From the NCBI GenBank assembly GCA_003023565.1, contig PXSA01000032.1, forward strand, positions 64,501-128,500: a stretch of 64,000 nt of DNA. Reading direction: 5' to 3'. Under the pieces are notes generated by a model. That model was not told the DNA's origin. It searched no databases and saw only the letters and a program-made list of their open reading frames with translations. Position numbers and translations under genes: made by a program. Shown one piece after another: positions 19,051 to 27,569 of the stretch; the first letter of the stretch is position 1; each line of letters begins with the position of its first letter. The DNA comes from Halobacteriales archaeon QS_9_68_17 (GTDB lineage: Archaea; Halobacteriota; Halobacteria; Halobacteriales; Natronoarchaeaceae).

Positions 19051-19993
19051 TGCGCGTCGGCATCGTCGTCTACGGCGACCTCGGCGGCACCTCGGGGGGC
19101 TTCCGCTACGACCGCCGCCTCGCCGCCGCGCTCCGCGACGCCGGCCACGACGTCGAACCGGTCGAACTCCCGTGGCGGTCGTGGGGGCGCGCGCTCGCGC
19201 ACAACCTGTCGCCCGGAGTCCACCGCAGTCTCCGGGGGTACGACCTGCTCGTCGTCGACGAGCTCTGTCACCCATCGCTCGCCGGCGTCGTCGGCCGCGC
19301 CGACGCGCCGACGGTCGCCGTCGTCCACCACCTGCGCTCCCGGGAGCGCCACCCGCGACCGCTCCGGGCCGCCTACCGCGCCGTCGAGCGGCGGTTCCTC
19401 CGGGCCGTCGACGCCGCGCTCTGCGTCAGCGAGGCGACCCGTGACGACGTGCGAGCGCTCGCGTCGGTGCCGACGGCGGTCGGCGACTGCCGCGGGACGG
19501 CTGGCGACTGGACGCGGTGGGCGCACTGACGGCCGACCCCGCCCACGCGGAGCGGTGCCGGCGACTGGCGGCCGACTTCGGCGTCGCAGACCGGGTGCGG
19601 TTCCGCGGGCGTCTCCCGGACGACGACCTCGCCGACGCCCTCGCGCGGAGCCACGTCCTCGCCGTCCCGTCGCGGTACGAGGGGTTCGGCATCGCCTATC
19701 TGGAGGGGATGGCGTTCGGCCTACCCGCGCTGGCGACGACCGCCGGCGGCGCGTCGGAGGTCGTCGCCCACCGCGAGACGGGGTCCCTCGTCCCGCCCGA
19801 CGACCCCGACAGGCTCGCGGCCGCGCTCCGGGCACTCCTGAGCGACCGCGACCGCCTCCGCGAGCGGAGCCTCGCGGCGCGCGACCGGTACGAGGCCCAC
19901 CCCTCGTGGGACGAGAACACGGCCGAGGCCCGGGCGTTCCTCGGCGAGGTGGCCGAGAAGCGAGCCGCGGCGGCGGACGCTTCCCGGGCGTAA
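19050..19993 (+). pseudogene. GT4-type glycosyltransferase, internal out-of-frame deletion
   Basis: The N-terminal half (19050 to about 19480) is a normal GT-B acceptor domain: VGIVVYGDLGGTSGGFRYD, then LCVSEATRDDVRALA. The C-terminal half (from about 19498, another frame) is a normal donor-sugar domain: GWRLDAVGALTADP, RVRFRGRLPDDDLADAL, and the E-x7-E type SRYEGFGIAYLEGMAFGLP. Between them the expected stretch of about 40 residues with the GN-x-x-x-RKG region is missing, and the halves are out of frame. Either the gene is dead or the assembly has dropped about 100-150 bases. It sits between the pterin-synthase-like gene and a methyltransferase. Confidence 0.8.
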
Positions 19994-20003
19994 ACCTTTG
20001 CCG

Positions 20004-20963
20004 ATGGCGTCCGACGAGTCCACCATGGACGACGCGGGAGACGACCGCCTCCGCTACCTCGCGGCGAAAGGCCCCGTCGACGACCGGGCGCGGAACCGCC
20101 GCGTCGAGGAGCGACTGGTCGAGGAGCTCCGCGGCCGCGACTCGCTCTCCGTGCTCTCGGTCGGGGCCGGCCTCGGTAACGCGCTCGACCGCCTGCTGTC
20201 GCTCCCCCTCTCGGTCGACGAGTACGTGGCCGTCGACGCGGACCCGGCCGTCGTCGACGCGGCCAGCGAACGGGTCCCCCGACGCCTCGGGACCGCGGGG
20301 TTCGAGGTCTCCGACCACGACCCGCTTCGGGTGCGCCGCGACGGCCGCGAAACGACCGTGCGCTTCGAGACCGACGACGCGTTCGCGTTCGCCGCCGACA
20401 ACCGGTCTCGGTTCGACCTGCTCGTCGGCCAGTCGTTCGTCGACCTCGTCGGCGCGGAGCGAGCGCTGGCGGACCTCACCGCCGCGCTCGCGCCGGGCGG
20501 GCACTGGTACTTCCCGATCACCTTCGACGCCGGGACGGTCTTCCGACCGGCGCTCGACCGCTCGGTGGACGACGCGGTCGAACGCGGCTACCACGACCAC
20601 ATGGACCGGGTCCCCGAGGGCGAGGGGTGCAGTCGCGCCGGCCGGAACCTGCTCGACGCGGCGCGGCGGCGCGACGACCGCACCCTGCTCGCCGCCGGGG
20701 GGTCGGACTGGGTGGTCCGCCCGCGGGACGAGAGAGCGACGAGCGAGGCGGACGGGGACGGCCCGCGCGACACCGCCTACCCCAACGACGAGGCGTACTT
20801 CCTCCGCCGTATCGTGGGGTTCATCGACGCGGCGCTGGCCGAGCGCCCCGCGGTCGACGCCGCCGACCGTGAGCGCTGGGTCCGCCGCCGCCGCGAGCAG
20901 GTCGACGCGGGCGAGTTGACGTACATCGCCCACCAGGTCGACGCGTTCGGGCGGGCGGAGTGA
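20004..20963 (+). CDS. Class I SAM-dependent methyltransferase
   Basis: A roughly 319-residue methyltransferase. SAM motif I is LSVLSVGAGLGNALDRLL near residue 50; motif II ends in AVDADPAVVDAA; a post-I acidic segment and LLVGQSFVDL follow. The C-terminal third (YLRRI-like AYFLRRIVGFID, then LTYIAHQVDAFG) is typical of methyltransferases acting on small molecules. It closes the MDR-PTPS-GT4 cluster, starting 10 bases after the glycosyltransferase stop. A TTG two codons earlier is a possible alternative start; I prefer ATG 20004. The acceptor is unknown. Confidence 0.83.
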   Translation: MASDESTMDDAGDDRLRYLAAKGPVDDRARNRRVEERLVEELRGRDSLSVLSVGAGLGNALDRLLSLPLSVDEYVAVDADPAVVDAASERVPRRLGTAGFEVSDHDPLRVRRDGRETTVRFETDDAFAFAADNRSRFDLLVGQSFVDLVGAERALADLTAALAPGGHWYFPITFDAGTVFRPALDRSVDDAVERGYHDHMDRVPEGEGCSRAGRNLLDAARRRDDRTLLAAGGSDWVVRPRDERATSEADGDGPRDTAYPNDEAYFLRRIVGFIDAALAERPAVDAADRERWVRRRREQVDAGELTYIAHQVDAFGRAE

Positions 20964-20982
20964 CGCGTCGCCGGCCGAGTGC

Positions 20983-21372
20983 TCAGTCCGCCACGGCGAC
21001 CGCGACCTCCCGCGTCCGCGGGCCGTCACACTCCACCAGCAGCACCGACTGCCACGTGCCGAGTTCGAGGTCGCCGTCCGCGACGGGGACGCTCACATCC
21101 GGGCCGAGGAGGGCCGCTCGGAGGTGCGAGTCCGTATTACCGTCCAGCCGGTCGTGGGCGTGGCCCTCGTCCGGAACGAGGTCGCCGAGCAAGTCCGCCA
21201 CGTCGTCGCGCAGGCGCGACTCGTCCTCCTGAACCACGAGCGCGGCGGTCGTGTGCCGGACGAACGCGGTACAGACGCTGTCCGCGTCGTCGGGCACGGC
21301 CGCGGCCACGCGGTCGGTCACGTCGACGGTCGTCAGACGGGCGTCCGTGTCGACGGCGAAGCGCTCTGCCAT
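20983..21372 (-). CDS. YjbQ/UPF0047 family protein (secondary thiamine-phosphate synthase type)
   Basis: A 129-residue protein with the UPF0047 signature: FVRHTTAALVVQEDE near residue 40 and the histidine-rich DEGHAHDRLDGNTDSHLRA region. The fold binds a metal through these histidines. Some members can complement thiamine-phosphate synthase mutants in vivo, but the physiological role is unsettled. ATG 21372 is used because it gives the standard length. It is convergent with the methyltransferase, the two stops being 20 bases apart. Confidence 0.88.
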   Translation of the reverse strand: MAERFAVDTDARLTTVDVTDRVAAAVPDDADSVCTAFVRHTTAALVVQEDESRLRDDVADLLGDLVPDEGHAHDRLDGNTDSHLRAALLGPDVSVPVADGDLELGTWQSVLLVECDGPRTREVAVAVAD

Positions 21373-21404
21373 ACCGCCCACGTCGCCCGCGGCGGGCAAA
21401 AAGC

Positions 21405-22037
21405 TCAGTCGAGGCGGAGGCGGCCGACCCAGCACCGGCCGACGAGCGCAAGCGCGAGGACGACCGCGTACCCCTGCGGTTCGGTCCGGGCCGCCATGGA
21501 CGCCGGTCCCGCGAAGTGCAGGCGAGCGAGCGCGACAGTCGCGACGAGGACCGCCGCGGTGGCGAACAGCAGGCCGCCGTCGAGCGCGACCTGCGACCCC
21601 GGCGAGAGCGATCCGCGGGTCCGGTAGGCGGTGACGTATAGCGCCGCGGCCGCCGCGAGCGCGCCGTAGACCAGGCCGAGCGCGAGGTCCGGAGTGAGAT
21701 AGAGCGTCCCCGTCACCGCGTAGACGGCGACCTCGGGGGCGACGGCGATGCCGAACGCGAGGACCGGCCCGCCGTTGAACAGGGCGTACGCGAGGGGGAC
21801 GACGAACGTCGACAGCACGACGAGGAGTACGAGCGCCCAGTACAGCGTGTCGAACGCCGGCGTCATCGTCACCACGCGGACGCCGGCGACGCTCGCTCGG
21901 GCGGCCGCGGCGCTGGTCGCCGCGAGCGCGATAAGCCCGACGAGGTAGGTCACGCCGACCAGCGTTCGACGCCGCGACACGCCGAGCAGCGCCGAGTCCA
22001 GCGACGGCGTCGGGACGGACCGACGGACGTGTTTCAC
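21405..22037 (-). CDS. Haloarchaeal membrane protein of unknown function
   Basis: A 210-residue protein with about six hydrophobic helices (for example TLVGVTYLVGLIALAATSAA and FDTLYWALVLLVVLSTFVVP) and little else. I do not recognise the family. The start is GTG at 22037, overlapping the stop of the Tat-signal gene upstream, so the two are translated from one message and probably work together at the membrane. Nothing in it suggests catalysis or transport with confidence. Confidence 0.65.
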   Translation of the reverse strand: MKHVRRSVPTPSLDSALLGVSRRRTLVGVTYLVGLIALAATSAAAARASVAGVRVVTMTPAFDTLYWALVLLVVLSTFVVPLAYALFNGGPVLAFGIAVAPEVAVYAVTGTLYLTPDLALGLVYGALAAAAALYVTAYRTRGSLSPGSQVALDGGLLFATAAVLVATVALARLHFAGPASMAARTEPQGYAVVLALALVGRCWVGRLRLD

Positions 22038-22672
22038 GGCCGGATCACCGTCACGTGCCCGTCGTGGTCGGGCGATTTCTCGTTGGCGAAGCGGACGGTC
22101 CCGTCGACGGTCCACCCCGCGTCGTCGAACAGGTACTCGACCCGGCGCTGCGCTCGCCGGTACGACTCGATGCCGTGGTTCGGCGTCGCCGCGGTGTCCT
22201 CGTGGGCCTGCATCGAGACGGCCCCTTCGAGTTCCCAGCACCGGACGTGCCGGCGGCCGACCGTCCCGTAAAACGCCTCCGCGGCCGTCGCCTGCTGGAG
22301 TTCGTACTCCTCTCGCTCCCGGTGCCACGCGTACCGCACGTACTCGATCGGCGCGGACCGCCACCCCACTCGGTCGAGGACGGCCATCACGTCGGCCAGC
22401 CCCCGGTCGGACGACGCCAGCGGGAACACCACGTTGATCGGACTCGTCGGCACGTGTCCGTCGCCGGTCGGCTTGTACTGCCACACCGCGTACGGCGAGT
22501 CGTCCTCGGTCGTCACCGCCGGTTCGCGCTCGTCCGGGGCCGCCGAGGGCGACCGGTCGCGGGGCATGAGCGCGTCCTCGGCCTCCGGCGTGGACGGGAG
22601 CGCCGCCACGCCGACGCCCGTCACGGCGAGAGTCGCGGCCGCCGTCCGGAGGAAGTCCCGTCGACCGGTCAC
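22034..22672 (-). CDS. Tat-exported protein of unknown function
   Basis: A 212-residue protein beginning with a twin-arginine signal (GRRDFLRTAAATLAVTG), followed by a Pro/Glu-rich linker and a globular domain with paired YRRAQRRVEYLFDDAGW and EEYELQQATAAEAFYG segments. The RR-x-F-L motif indicates folded export through Tat. No lipobox cysteine is evident near the cleavage region. The GTG start at 22672 overlaps the stop of a short upstream reading frame (GTGA), and its own stop overlaps the start of the membrane protein downstream. Family not recognised. Confidence 0.7.
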   Translation of the reverse strand: MTGRRDFLRTAAATLAVTGVGVAALPSTPEAEDALMPRDRSPSAAPDEREPAVTTEDDSPYAVWQYKPTGDGHVPTSPINVVFPLASSDRGLADVMAVLDRVGWRSAPIEYVRYAWHREREEYELQQATAAEAFYGTVGRRHVRCWELEGAVSMQAHEDTAATPNHGIESYRRAQRRVEYLFDDAGWTVDGTVRFANEKSPDHDGHVTVIRP

Positions 22673-22734
22673 GCCGGGGCACCTCCGGCGGTACGGGACG
22701 TTCGCGGATCCGGCGTCCGAACTCCTCCGACCAT
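22669..22734 (-). CDS. Possible 21-residue leader peptide coupled to the Tat-protein gene
   Basis: An ATG at 22734 opens a 21-codon frame whose TGA overlaps the GTG start of the Tat-protein gene. The ATG lies about 30 bases below a good TATA box, which is where a leaderless haloarchaeal start is expected, whereas the GTG start lies about 90 bases below it. The peptide (beginning MVGGVRTPDPRTS) shows no recognised motif, so it may act only by coupling translation. Confidence 0.35.
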   Translation of the reverse strand: MVGGVRTPDPRTSRTAGGAPA

Positions 22735-22760
22735 CACCTGAACGGTTACGGTTTACACGT

Positions 22761-22770
22761 TTTAAATATA
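22761..22770 (-). promoter_or_regulatory. TATA box for the leader/Tat-protein/membrane-protein operon
   Basis: The AT-only stretch TTTAAATATA stands in very GC-rich DNA. On the minus strand it lies 27-36 bases before the ATG at 22734, the standard TATA-to-start spacing for leaderless haloarchaeal transcripts. Apart from this box, bases 22735-22948 hold no gene that I can support. Confidence 0.6.
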
Positions 22771-22948
22771 TCTGTCTTCACACTGAAATAGGCGCGAAGC
22801 TCGGGACCGGACCACCGGCGACGCCGCCGGGAACCACGACTCGCTCCGCGACGAGTCGGGTCCGGCGCTCGCCGCTACGCGGCGGCGACGCGGCCGTCGC
22901 CTCCGAAAAAGTCCCCCCGCTCCGGACCCGCTCCGGACGCGGCCGGAG

Positions 22949-25900
22949 TCAGGTCAGCCACTCGTCGGGCTTGGTGTCGTAGTCGACGTCGCTCGCGGCG
23001 ATGTCCTCGACCTCCTCCCATGGGAGGTCCTCGACGGTGTGTTCCTCGCCGTCGTAGCGCAGGAGCTTCCCCGTCTCCTCCGGGTCCGGCTCCTTGTCGC
23101 GGCGCTTCGCCACCTCGACGTCGTGGTCGTCGACCTCCTTGACGATGGTCATGAGGTTGACCGGCCGGCCCCATAGCTCGAAGACGCGTTCGAGCGTGCG
23201 CCTCGCCTGCCCGATGTCGAGCATCACGCCGTTGTAGTGGTGCCCGAGCAGCAGTTCGTTCCGGTTGTTGTAGTTGCCGTCGTAGACGGCGACGGTCGGC
23301 TTGCCGAAGTTGGTGAACTGCAACAGCAGTTTCTTCTTGACGTCCTCGTAGTCGGTGCTGGCGACGCGGTTCTGGCCGGCGGCCTGCGAGTACTCGTAGG
23401 TGAAGTACTCGTTCTCGTCGACGAACTCCTGCGTGAGGAACTCGTCGAGGAACGTCACGTCGTTGTGGCTCTCCCGGATCTCGCGCATCCGGTCCCAGCC
23501 GCGGGTGAAGTCCACGTCGTCGAGCGCCTCGTCGACGTCGTCGTACACCGCGTCGTCGAACATGTACCGCCCGATGTGTTCGAGGTCGTTCTGGCTGATC
23601 TGGCCGAGGAACCCGCGGTACTGGCGCTTGACCAGCGAGTAGTGCCGCCGGGCCAGCCCCTCGTAGGTCAGGACCTTCCAGGGGTGGCGGTCCACGTCCA
23701 CGGGTTCGCTGGCCCGTTCCGGACCGGCGTCCTCGGAAGCACTCCGTGCTTCTGATGTGCCCACAGGATCGCTATGCGATTCCGGGACGGCGGTAGCCGC
23801 CCCGTCGACCGCGCCCTCGCGGGCGCGGTCGAGCGCCTCGCGGTCGACGTACTCGTCCGGCAGTTCCGCGACCGCATCGAGCGAGTCCGAGTCGATCGAG
23901 TTCAGCGCTTCCGGCGGCTCTAACGCCTTCAGCACACGCTCGAAGTCGACGGTGTCGGTGAAGTTCCGCCAGGTGATCCCCTCGACGCGGAGCAGGGTCT
24001 CGACCACTTCGCGGCGGTTCGTCGTGTTCTCGACGTACTCCCACAGTTCCTTGCCGAGGCTGTACGGGTTGAGGCCGGGCGACCCGAGGACGCGAGCCAT
24101 GTGGTCGGCGTAGCTGACGAACTCGTCGGCGTCGGCGAAGGCTTCGCCGCTCATCATGGTCGACTCCCAGTAGGAGTTGTGATTGACGAACCCCGCGCCG
24201 GCGTACCGGTGAGTCTCCTCGACGGAGATGTCGTACACGGTGCCGGTGCTCTCCTCGATAGCGACGACTTCGTCGGTCCACGACTCGTCCTCGTCCCACT
24301 CGATCCCGTCGAGGTACTCCTGGATCGCGGACGCTTTCTCCGGGAATCCGAACCCCACGCGGTCGACGAACCGCTCGGCCGACTCGCCGGTAACGTGGAC
24401 GTGATAGCAACCATCGGCCTGTTCGCGGCGTCGGCTGAGGATCCCGAAGTTCGTCAGGAGCAACTGAACGGTTTCGCTCATCGGCTCGCTTTTCGTGCTG
24501 AGGACGATCCCCTGATCGCCGGCGTATCCGTCTGCGTCGAACAGACCACGCAGGAACTCCGCGACGACCGCTTTCGGCGAGCGGAGGACGGGACCGGGTA
24601 CCGACTTTCGGTCGGCCGCTTCCCCGTCCGGGAGACCGGTCACTTCGACCAGGAGGTCGACGAGATGGTCCGAGTACACGTGAGCCCGCCACCGCGACCC
24701 GTCCTTCTCGACGGTCGGGTCGACGCCGAACAGTTCGTCCGCGAGTCCGGCGAAGTGGTCGGCGTGGCGGCGGTCCCCGTTCGTGAAGCCGACGACGCCA
24801 GCGGCGGACGAGACGTGTCCGTCGCCCACGAGCAGCCCCAGGAAGCGGCCGAACTCCTCGGAGACCGTTTCCGGGACTCGAACGGGGTCGCGCTGCGTGA
24901 GACGTTGGTCTTCGCCGTCGTACGCCGACAGTGCGGCATCGATAGCGTCGGCTCTCTCTGCCCGCCCCGTACGCCGGTATCGCATCACCGTCCACACCGA
25001 GACGCCAGCCTCGTCGGCGACGTCTTGTAGGGTGACGTGTTCCTGCGGCGTCCAGTCGACCGGAACCGGTCGCGACGGCCAGACGCCGTTTCCGCCCGTC
25101 ACCTCGATCCCGTCCCCGACGTCCAGTTCGTCGAGCCTGACCCACGACCCGTCGGGTCTCCGGACCCGGTGATTGTTCGATCCCGTGAGTTCGAACCCCC
25201 GACGGGTCTCGACCGTAACCGTGTCGTGGTCGGAGATGACGTTCGAGTCGTACACATCCCGCGTCGCTTCGCCGTCGGAGACGGGGACGTGTCGCCCGAC
25301 GACTTCCTCCATCGGAACGAGACCGTCGGCCGTAAACACGAGGGTGTCCGGCGCGACGCAGGCCCACCCCTCGTTCATCACCTTCGTCATCTTCTGGGCG
25401 GCAAAGTAGTACGCTTCCGCGCGGAGCATGTCGAGCACGTCGCGCTGCCACGGCTCCATCTCCGTCGCCTTCTCGGCCTCCGCCTCGTACTGCTTGCCGT
25501 GTGCCCGGAGGAACGCGAGCACGTCCTTCTGGGGCTCGTCCGGGAGCGAGACCGGTTCGCCCTCGTCGCCCTGCCGTTCGAGCCACTCGTCGCTGAACAC
25601 CTCCTCGCGCACCTCGTCGGAGAGTTCGAGTTCCGAGAGCTGCTTGCTCAGGTCGTCGTCGGCCTCCGTCTCGGAGGTCCCGCCGGGGAGTATCTCGGGG
25701 TCGAACACCTGATGCTGGTCGATGTTGTCCTCCAGCGTGAGCAGGTTGTCTATCCACCGTTCGACCTCCGCGCGGTCGATGTCGGGGTCCTGCATGTACT
25801 CGTCGATGGTGCGGGCGTGGCGCTCCAGCATCGCCGCGGCGTCGAGGTCGTCGGCGAACATGCCGAACCACTCGTTGTTGGCGAAGAAGTCGGCGTGCGC

Positions 25901-26239
25901 CTCGACGTGGGTGACCACCGCCTTCTGGTCGGCGAGGTCGTTCGATTCCTGCAGGAACGCATGCGAGGGGTTGTCGTTGTTGACTATCTCGAACGCCTTG
26001 CCGCCGCCGTAGCGGTCCTGCTTGCGCTGCTTGTCGTACTTCATCCCCCAGCGCCAGTGCGGGTAGCGGCGCTGGAACCCGTCGTAGGCGATGAGCTGGT
26101 TCATCTCGTCGTAGTCGACGATCCAGTAGTTCACCGGGTACGGTTCGAGACCGAGGCGCTCGGCCAGTTCGTTGGCGTCGTCGACGGGTTGCTGCAGGTC
26201 GGCGGCGATCCGTCGCGCCTCGTAGCGGTCGAAGCTCAT
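22949..26239 (-). CDS. SpoVR family protein interrupted by an intein
   Basis: The 1096-residue precursor contains a SpoVR/YcgB protein of 701 residues once the 395-residue intein (residues 294-688) is removed. The mature sequence joins as KVMNEGWA-SYWESTMM, restoring the conserved SpoVR block. Other SpoVR blocks are present: YPHWRWGMKYDKQR near residue 45, AHADFFANNEWF near 130, and HHYNGVMLDIGQARRTLERV near the end. A variable Glu/Ala-rich insert lies about 130 residues after the splice point. SpoVR proteins are co-expressed with PrkA kinase and YeaH in starvation or sporulation; their biochemical function is unknown. The gene starts 16 bases after yeaH and is last in the operon. Confidence 0.92.
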   Translation of the reverse strand: MSFDRYEARRIAADLQQPVDDANELAERLGLEPYPVNYWIVDYDEMNQLIAYDGFQRRYPHWRWGMKYDKQRKQDRYGGGKAFEIVNNDNPSHAFLQESNDLADQKAVVTHVEAHADFFANNEWFGMFADDLDAAAMLERHARTIDEYMQDPDIDRAEVERWIDNLLTLEDNIDQHQVFDPEILPGGTSETEADDDLSKQLSELELSDEVREEVFSDEWLERQGDEGEPVSLPDEPQKDVLAFLRAHGKQYEAEAEKATEMEPWQRDVLDMLRAEAYYFAAQKMTKVMNEGWACVAPDTLVFTADGLVPMEEVVGRHVPVSDGEATRDVYDSNVISDHDTVTVETRRGFELTGSNNHRVRRPDGSWVRLDELDVGDGIEVTGGNGVWPSRPVPVDWTPQEHVTLQDVADEAGVSVWTVMRYRRTGRAERADAIDAALSAYDGEDQRLTQRDPVRVPETVSEEFGRFLGLLVGDGHVSSAAGVVGFTNGDRRHADHFAGLADELFGVDPTVEKDGSRWRAHVYSDHLVDLLVEVTGLPDGEAADRKSVPGPVLRSPKAVVAEFLRGLFDADGYAGDQGIVLSTKSEPMSETVQLLLTNFGILSRRREQADGCYHVHVTGESAERFVDRVGFGFPEKASAIQEYLDGIEWDEDESWTDEVVAIEESTGTVYDISVEETHRYAGAGFVNHNSYWESTMMSGEAFADADEFVSYADHMARVLGSPGLNPYSLGKELWEYVENTTNRREVVETLLRVEGITWRNFTDTVDFERVLKALEPPEALNSIDSDSLDAVAELPDEYVDREALDRAREGAVDGAATAVPESHSDPVGTSEARSASEDAGPERASEPVDVDRHPWKVLTYEGLARRHYSLVKRQYRGFLGQISQNDLEHIGRYMFDDAVYDDVDEALDDVDFTRGWDRMREIRESHNDVTFLDEFLTQEFVDENEYFTYEYSQAAGQNRVASTDYEDVKKKLLLQFTNFGKPTVAVYDGNYNNRNELLLGHHYNGVMLDIGQARRTLERVFELWGRPVNLMTIVKEVDDHDVEVAKRRDKEPDPEETGKLLRYDGEEHTVEDLPWEEVEDIAASDVDYDTKPDEWLT
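24176..25360 (-). other. Intein with LAGLIDADG homing endonuclease inside SpoVR
   Basis: A 395-residue intein. It starts with Cys1 (CVAPDTLVFTADGLVPMEEV), has a block B region with GSNNHRV, and ends VYDISVEETHRYAGAGFVNHN with Asn as last residue and Ser as the first C-extein residue. This is a standard class 1 self-splicing layout. Two LAGLIDADG-type motifs (FLGLLVGDGHVSS and LRGLFDADGYAG) indicate a homing endonuclease, and an HTH-like segment (TLQDVADEAGVSVWTVMRYR) probably aids DNA recognition. All motifs look intact, so both splicing and homing are likely. The insertion lies in the most conserved SpoVR block, as is usual for inteins. Confidence 0.93.
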
Positions 26240-26255
26240 GGGTTCACCATCGGTA

Positions 26256-27569
26256 TCACGATTCTTCCTCCTCCGTGCTCAGGATCTCGTAGATCGCGTC
26301 GGTCACGTCCTCCGGACTGGTGACGTACGTCACCGCGACATCGTCGCTGTCCTCGCCGAAGTGGCGCTCGACCTCCTCGGCGTGGGTGGCGTTGATCGCG
26401 TTCCCGCTCGGCTGGGTCTCCACGTAGGCGTGGAGGTTCGCCGGGATCCGCTCCATCAGCGGAATGACGCCCTCCTCGGTGTCGTTCGAGGAGTTCTCGC
26501 TGTCGCCGGCCGCGAACACGTAGCGGTTCCAGTCGCTCCAGGGGTACTCCGCCAGTAGCTGGTCCGCCAGCTCGTACGCCGACGATATCTTCGTCCCGCC
26601 GCCCGAGCGGATGCCGAAGAAGTCGTCGCGCTCGACCTCCCAGGCCTCCGCGTCGTGGGCGATGTAGACGAACTCGGCGTTGTCGTACTTCCCCTGCAGG
26701 TACCAGTCCAGCGGCGTGAACGTCCGCTCGACCAGCTCTCGTTTCTTCTCGCGCATCGAGCCGCTCACGTCGCGGATGTTCACGACGACGACGTTCTTCT
26801 CCTTCTCCTCGATGATCTCCGGGTGGCGGTAGCGTTCGTCCTCGCGGCGGAACGGGACGTGGTCGACCCCGTCGCGGCGGATCTGCTCTTTGATGTCCTC
26901 GCGCTCGACGTTCGCCTCGACTTCGTCGATGCTCTCCCACTCGCCGCGCTCGTTCTCCGGGATATCGGCGTAGCGCTCGTCCAGCCACGCCTTCGAGACG
27001 GGGATGGACTCGCCGCGCGCCCACTCGAAGGCCGTCTGCGGGCCGACGCCCCCGACCTTCAGCACCTCGGTGAGGAACTCCTCGTCGAAGTCCATCGCCA
27101 GCTTGCGCTTTAGCCCCTGCTTGAACATGCGCTCGAAGTCGAGCGTGCTGTCGGGACCGGTCTTCGTGAGGTCCTTGAACGGACCCTCCTTCTCCTCGAC
27201 GACGGATTTCCCCTTGGGTTCGAGTTCGAGACCGAGCTCCTCGTCGAGTTCCTCGGCGAACTTCTCGGGGTCCATCTCGTAGTACTCGTGTTCGCCGCCC
27301 TCTTCCCCGGGCTCTCCCTCCTCGTCGCCGTCGCCGGGCTGGGGCTGCGGCTGGCCGACGGTGTCGCCCACGTCGGCGTCGCCCTGTCCGACGCCGCCCT
27401 GGTCTCGCTGGTCGTACTGGAACTCCGGGAGGTCGACTATCTTGATCGGCACCCGGATCTCCGACGGGAGGCTCTGTCCGAGGTCGCCGTACTGGATGAA
27501 GTCCGCGAGGTCCTCGCGGCGCTCCTCCCCGACCTCGTAGAACCGTTCCAGGTCGTCTTTCAGTCCCAT
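26256..27569 (-). CDS. yeaH: YeaH/YhbH (UPF0229) family protein
   Basis: A 437-residue protein of the UPF0229 family. An acidic, Gly/Pro/Gln-rich region near residues 60-95 precedes the conserved part. The C-terminal half carries a von Willebrand-A-like fold with a MIDAS-type DVSGSM motif and the block [13 protein letters not shown]. The family is always found beside the PrkA kinase and often SpoVR, and is thought to form part of the same nutrient-stress module. Its start overlaps the stop of the upstream prkA gene by 10 bases. Function at the molecular level is unknown. Confidence 0.9.
   Translation of the reverse strand: MGLKDDLERFYEVGEERREDLADFIQYGDLGQSLPSEIRVPIKIVDLPEFQYDQRDQGGVGQGDADVGDTVGQPQPQPGDGDEEGEPGEEGGEHEYYEMDPEKFAEELDEELGLELEPKGKSVVEEKEGPFKDLTKTGPDSTLDFERMFKQGLKRKLAMDFDEEFLTEVLKVGGVGPQTAFEWARGESIPVSKAWLDERYADIPENERGEWESIDEVEANVEREDIKEQIRRDGVDHVPFRREDERYRHPEIIEEKEKNVVVVNIRDVSGSMREKKRELVERTFTPLDWYLQGKYDNAEFVYIAHDAEAWEVERDDFFGIRSGGGTKISSAYELADQLLAEYPWSDWNRYVFAAGDSENSSNDTEEGVIPLMERIPANLHAYVETQPSGNAINATHAEEVERHFGEDSDDVAVTYVTSPEDVTDAIYEILSTEEEES

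Noticed and set aside
19441-20919. A 492-codon plus-strand frame over the glycosyltransferase and methyltransferase
   Set aside because: Its product is an Arg/Ser/Thr-rich shadow; the conserved motifs of both enzymes are in other frames.
18870-21029. A 719-codon minus-strand frame across the pterin/glycosyl cluster
   Set aside because: It covers several genes with recognisable motifs on the plus strand and has no motifs itself.
23772-25871. A second long frame inside spoVR as an overlapping gene
   Set aside because: It is the Arg-rich alternative frame of the intein and extein sequence, with no domain.
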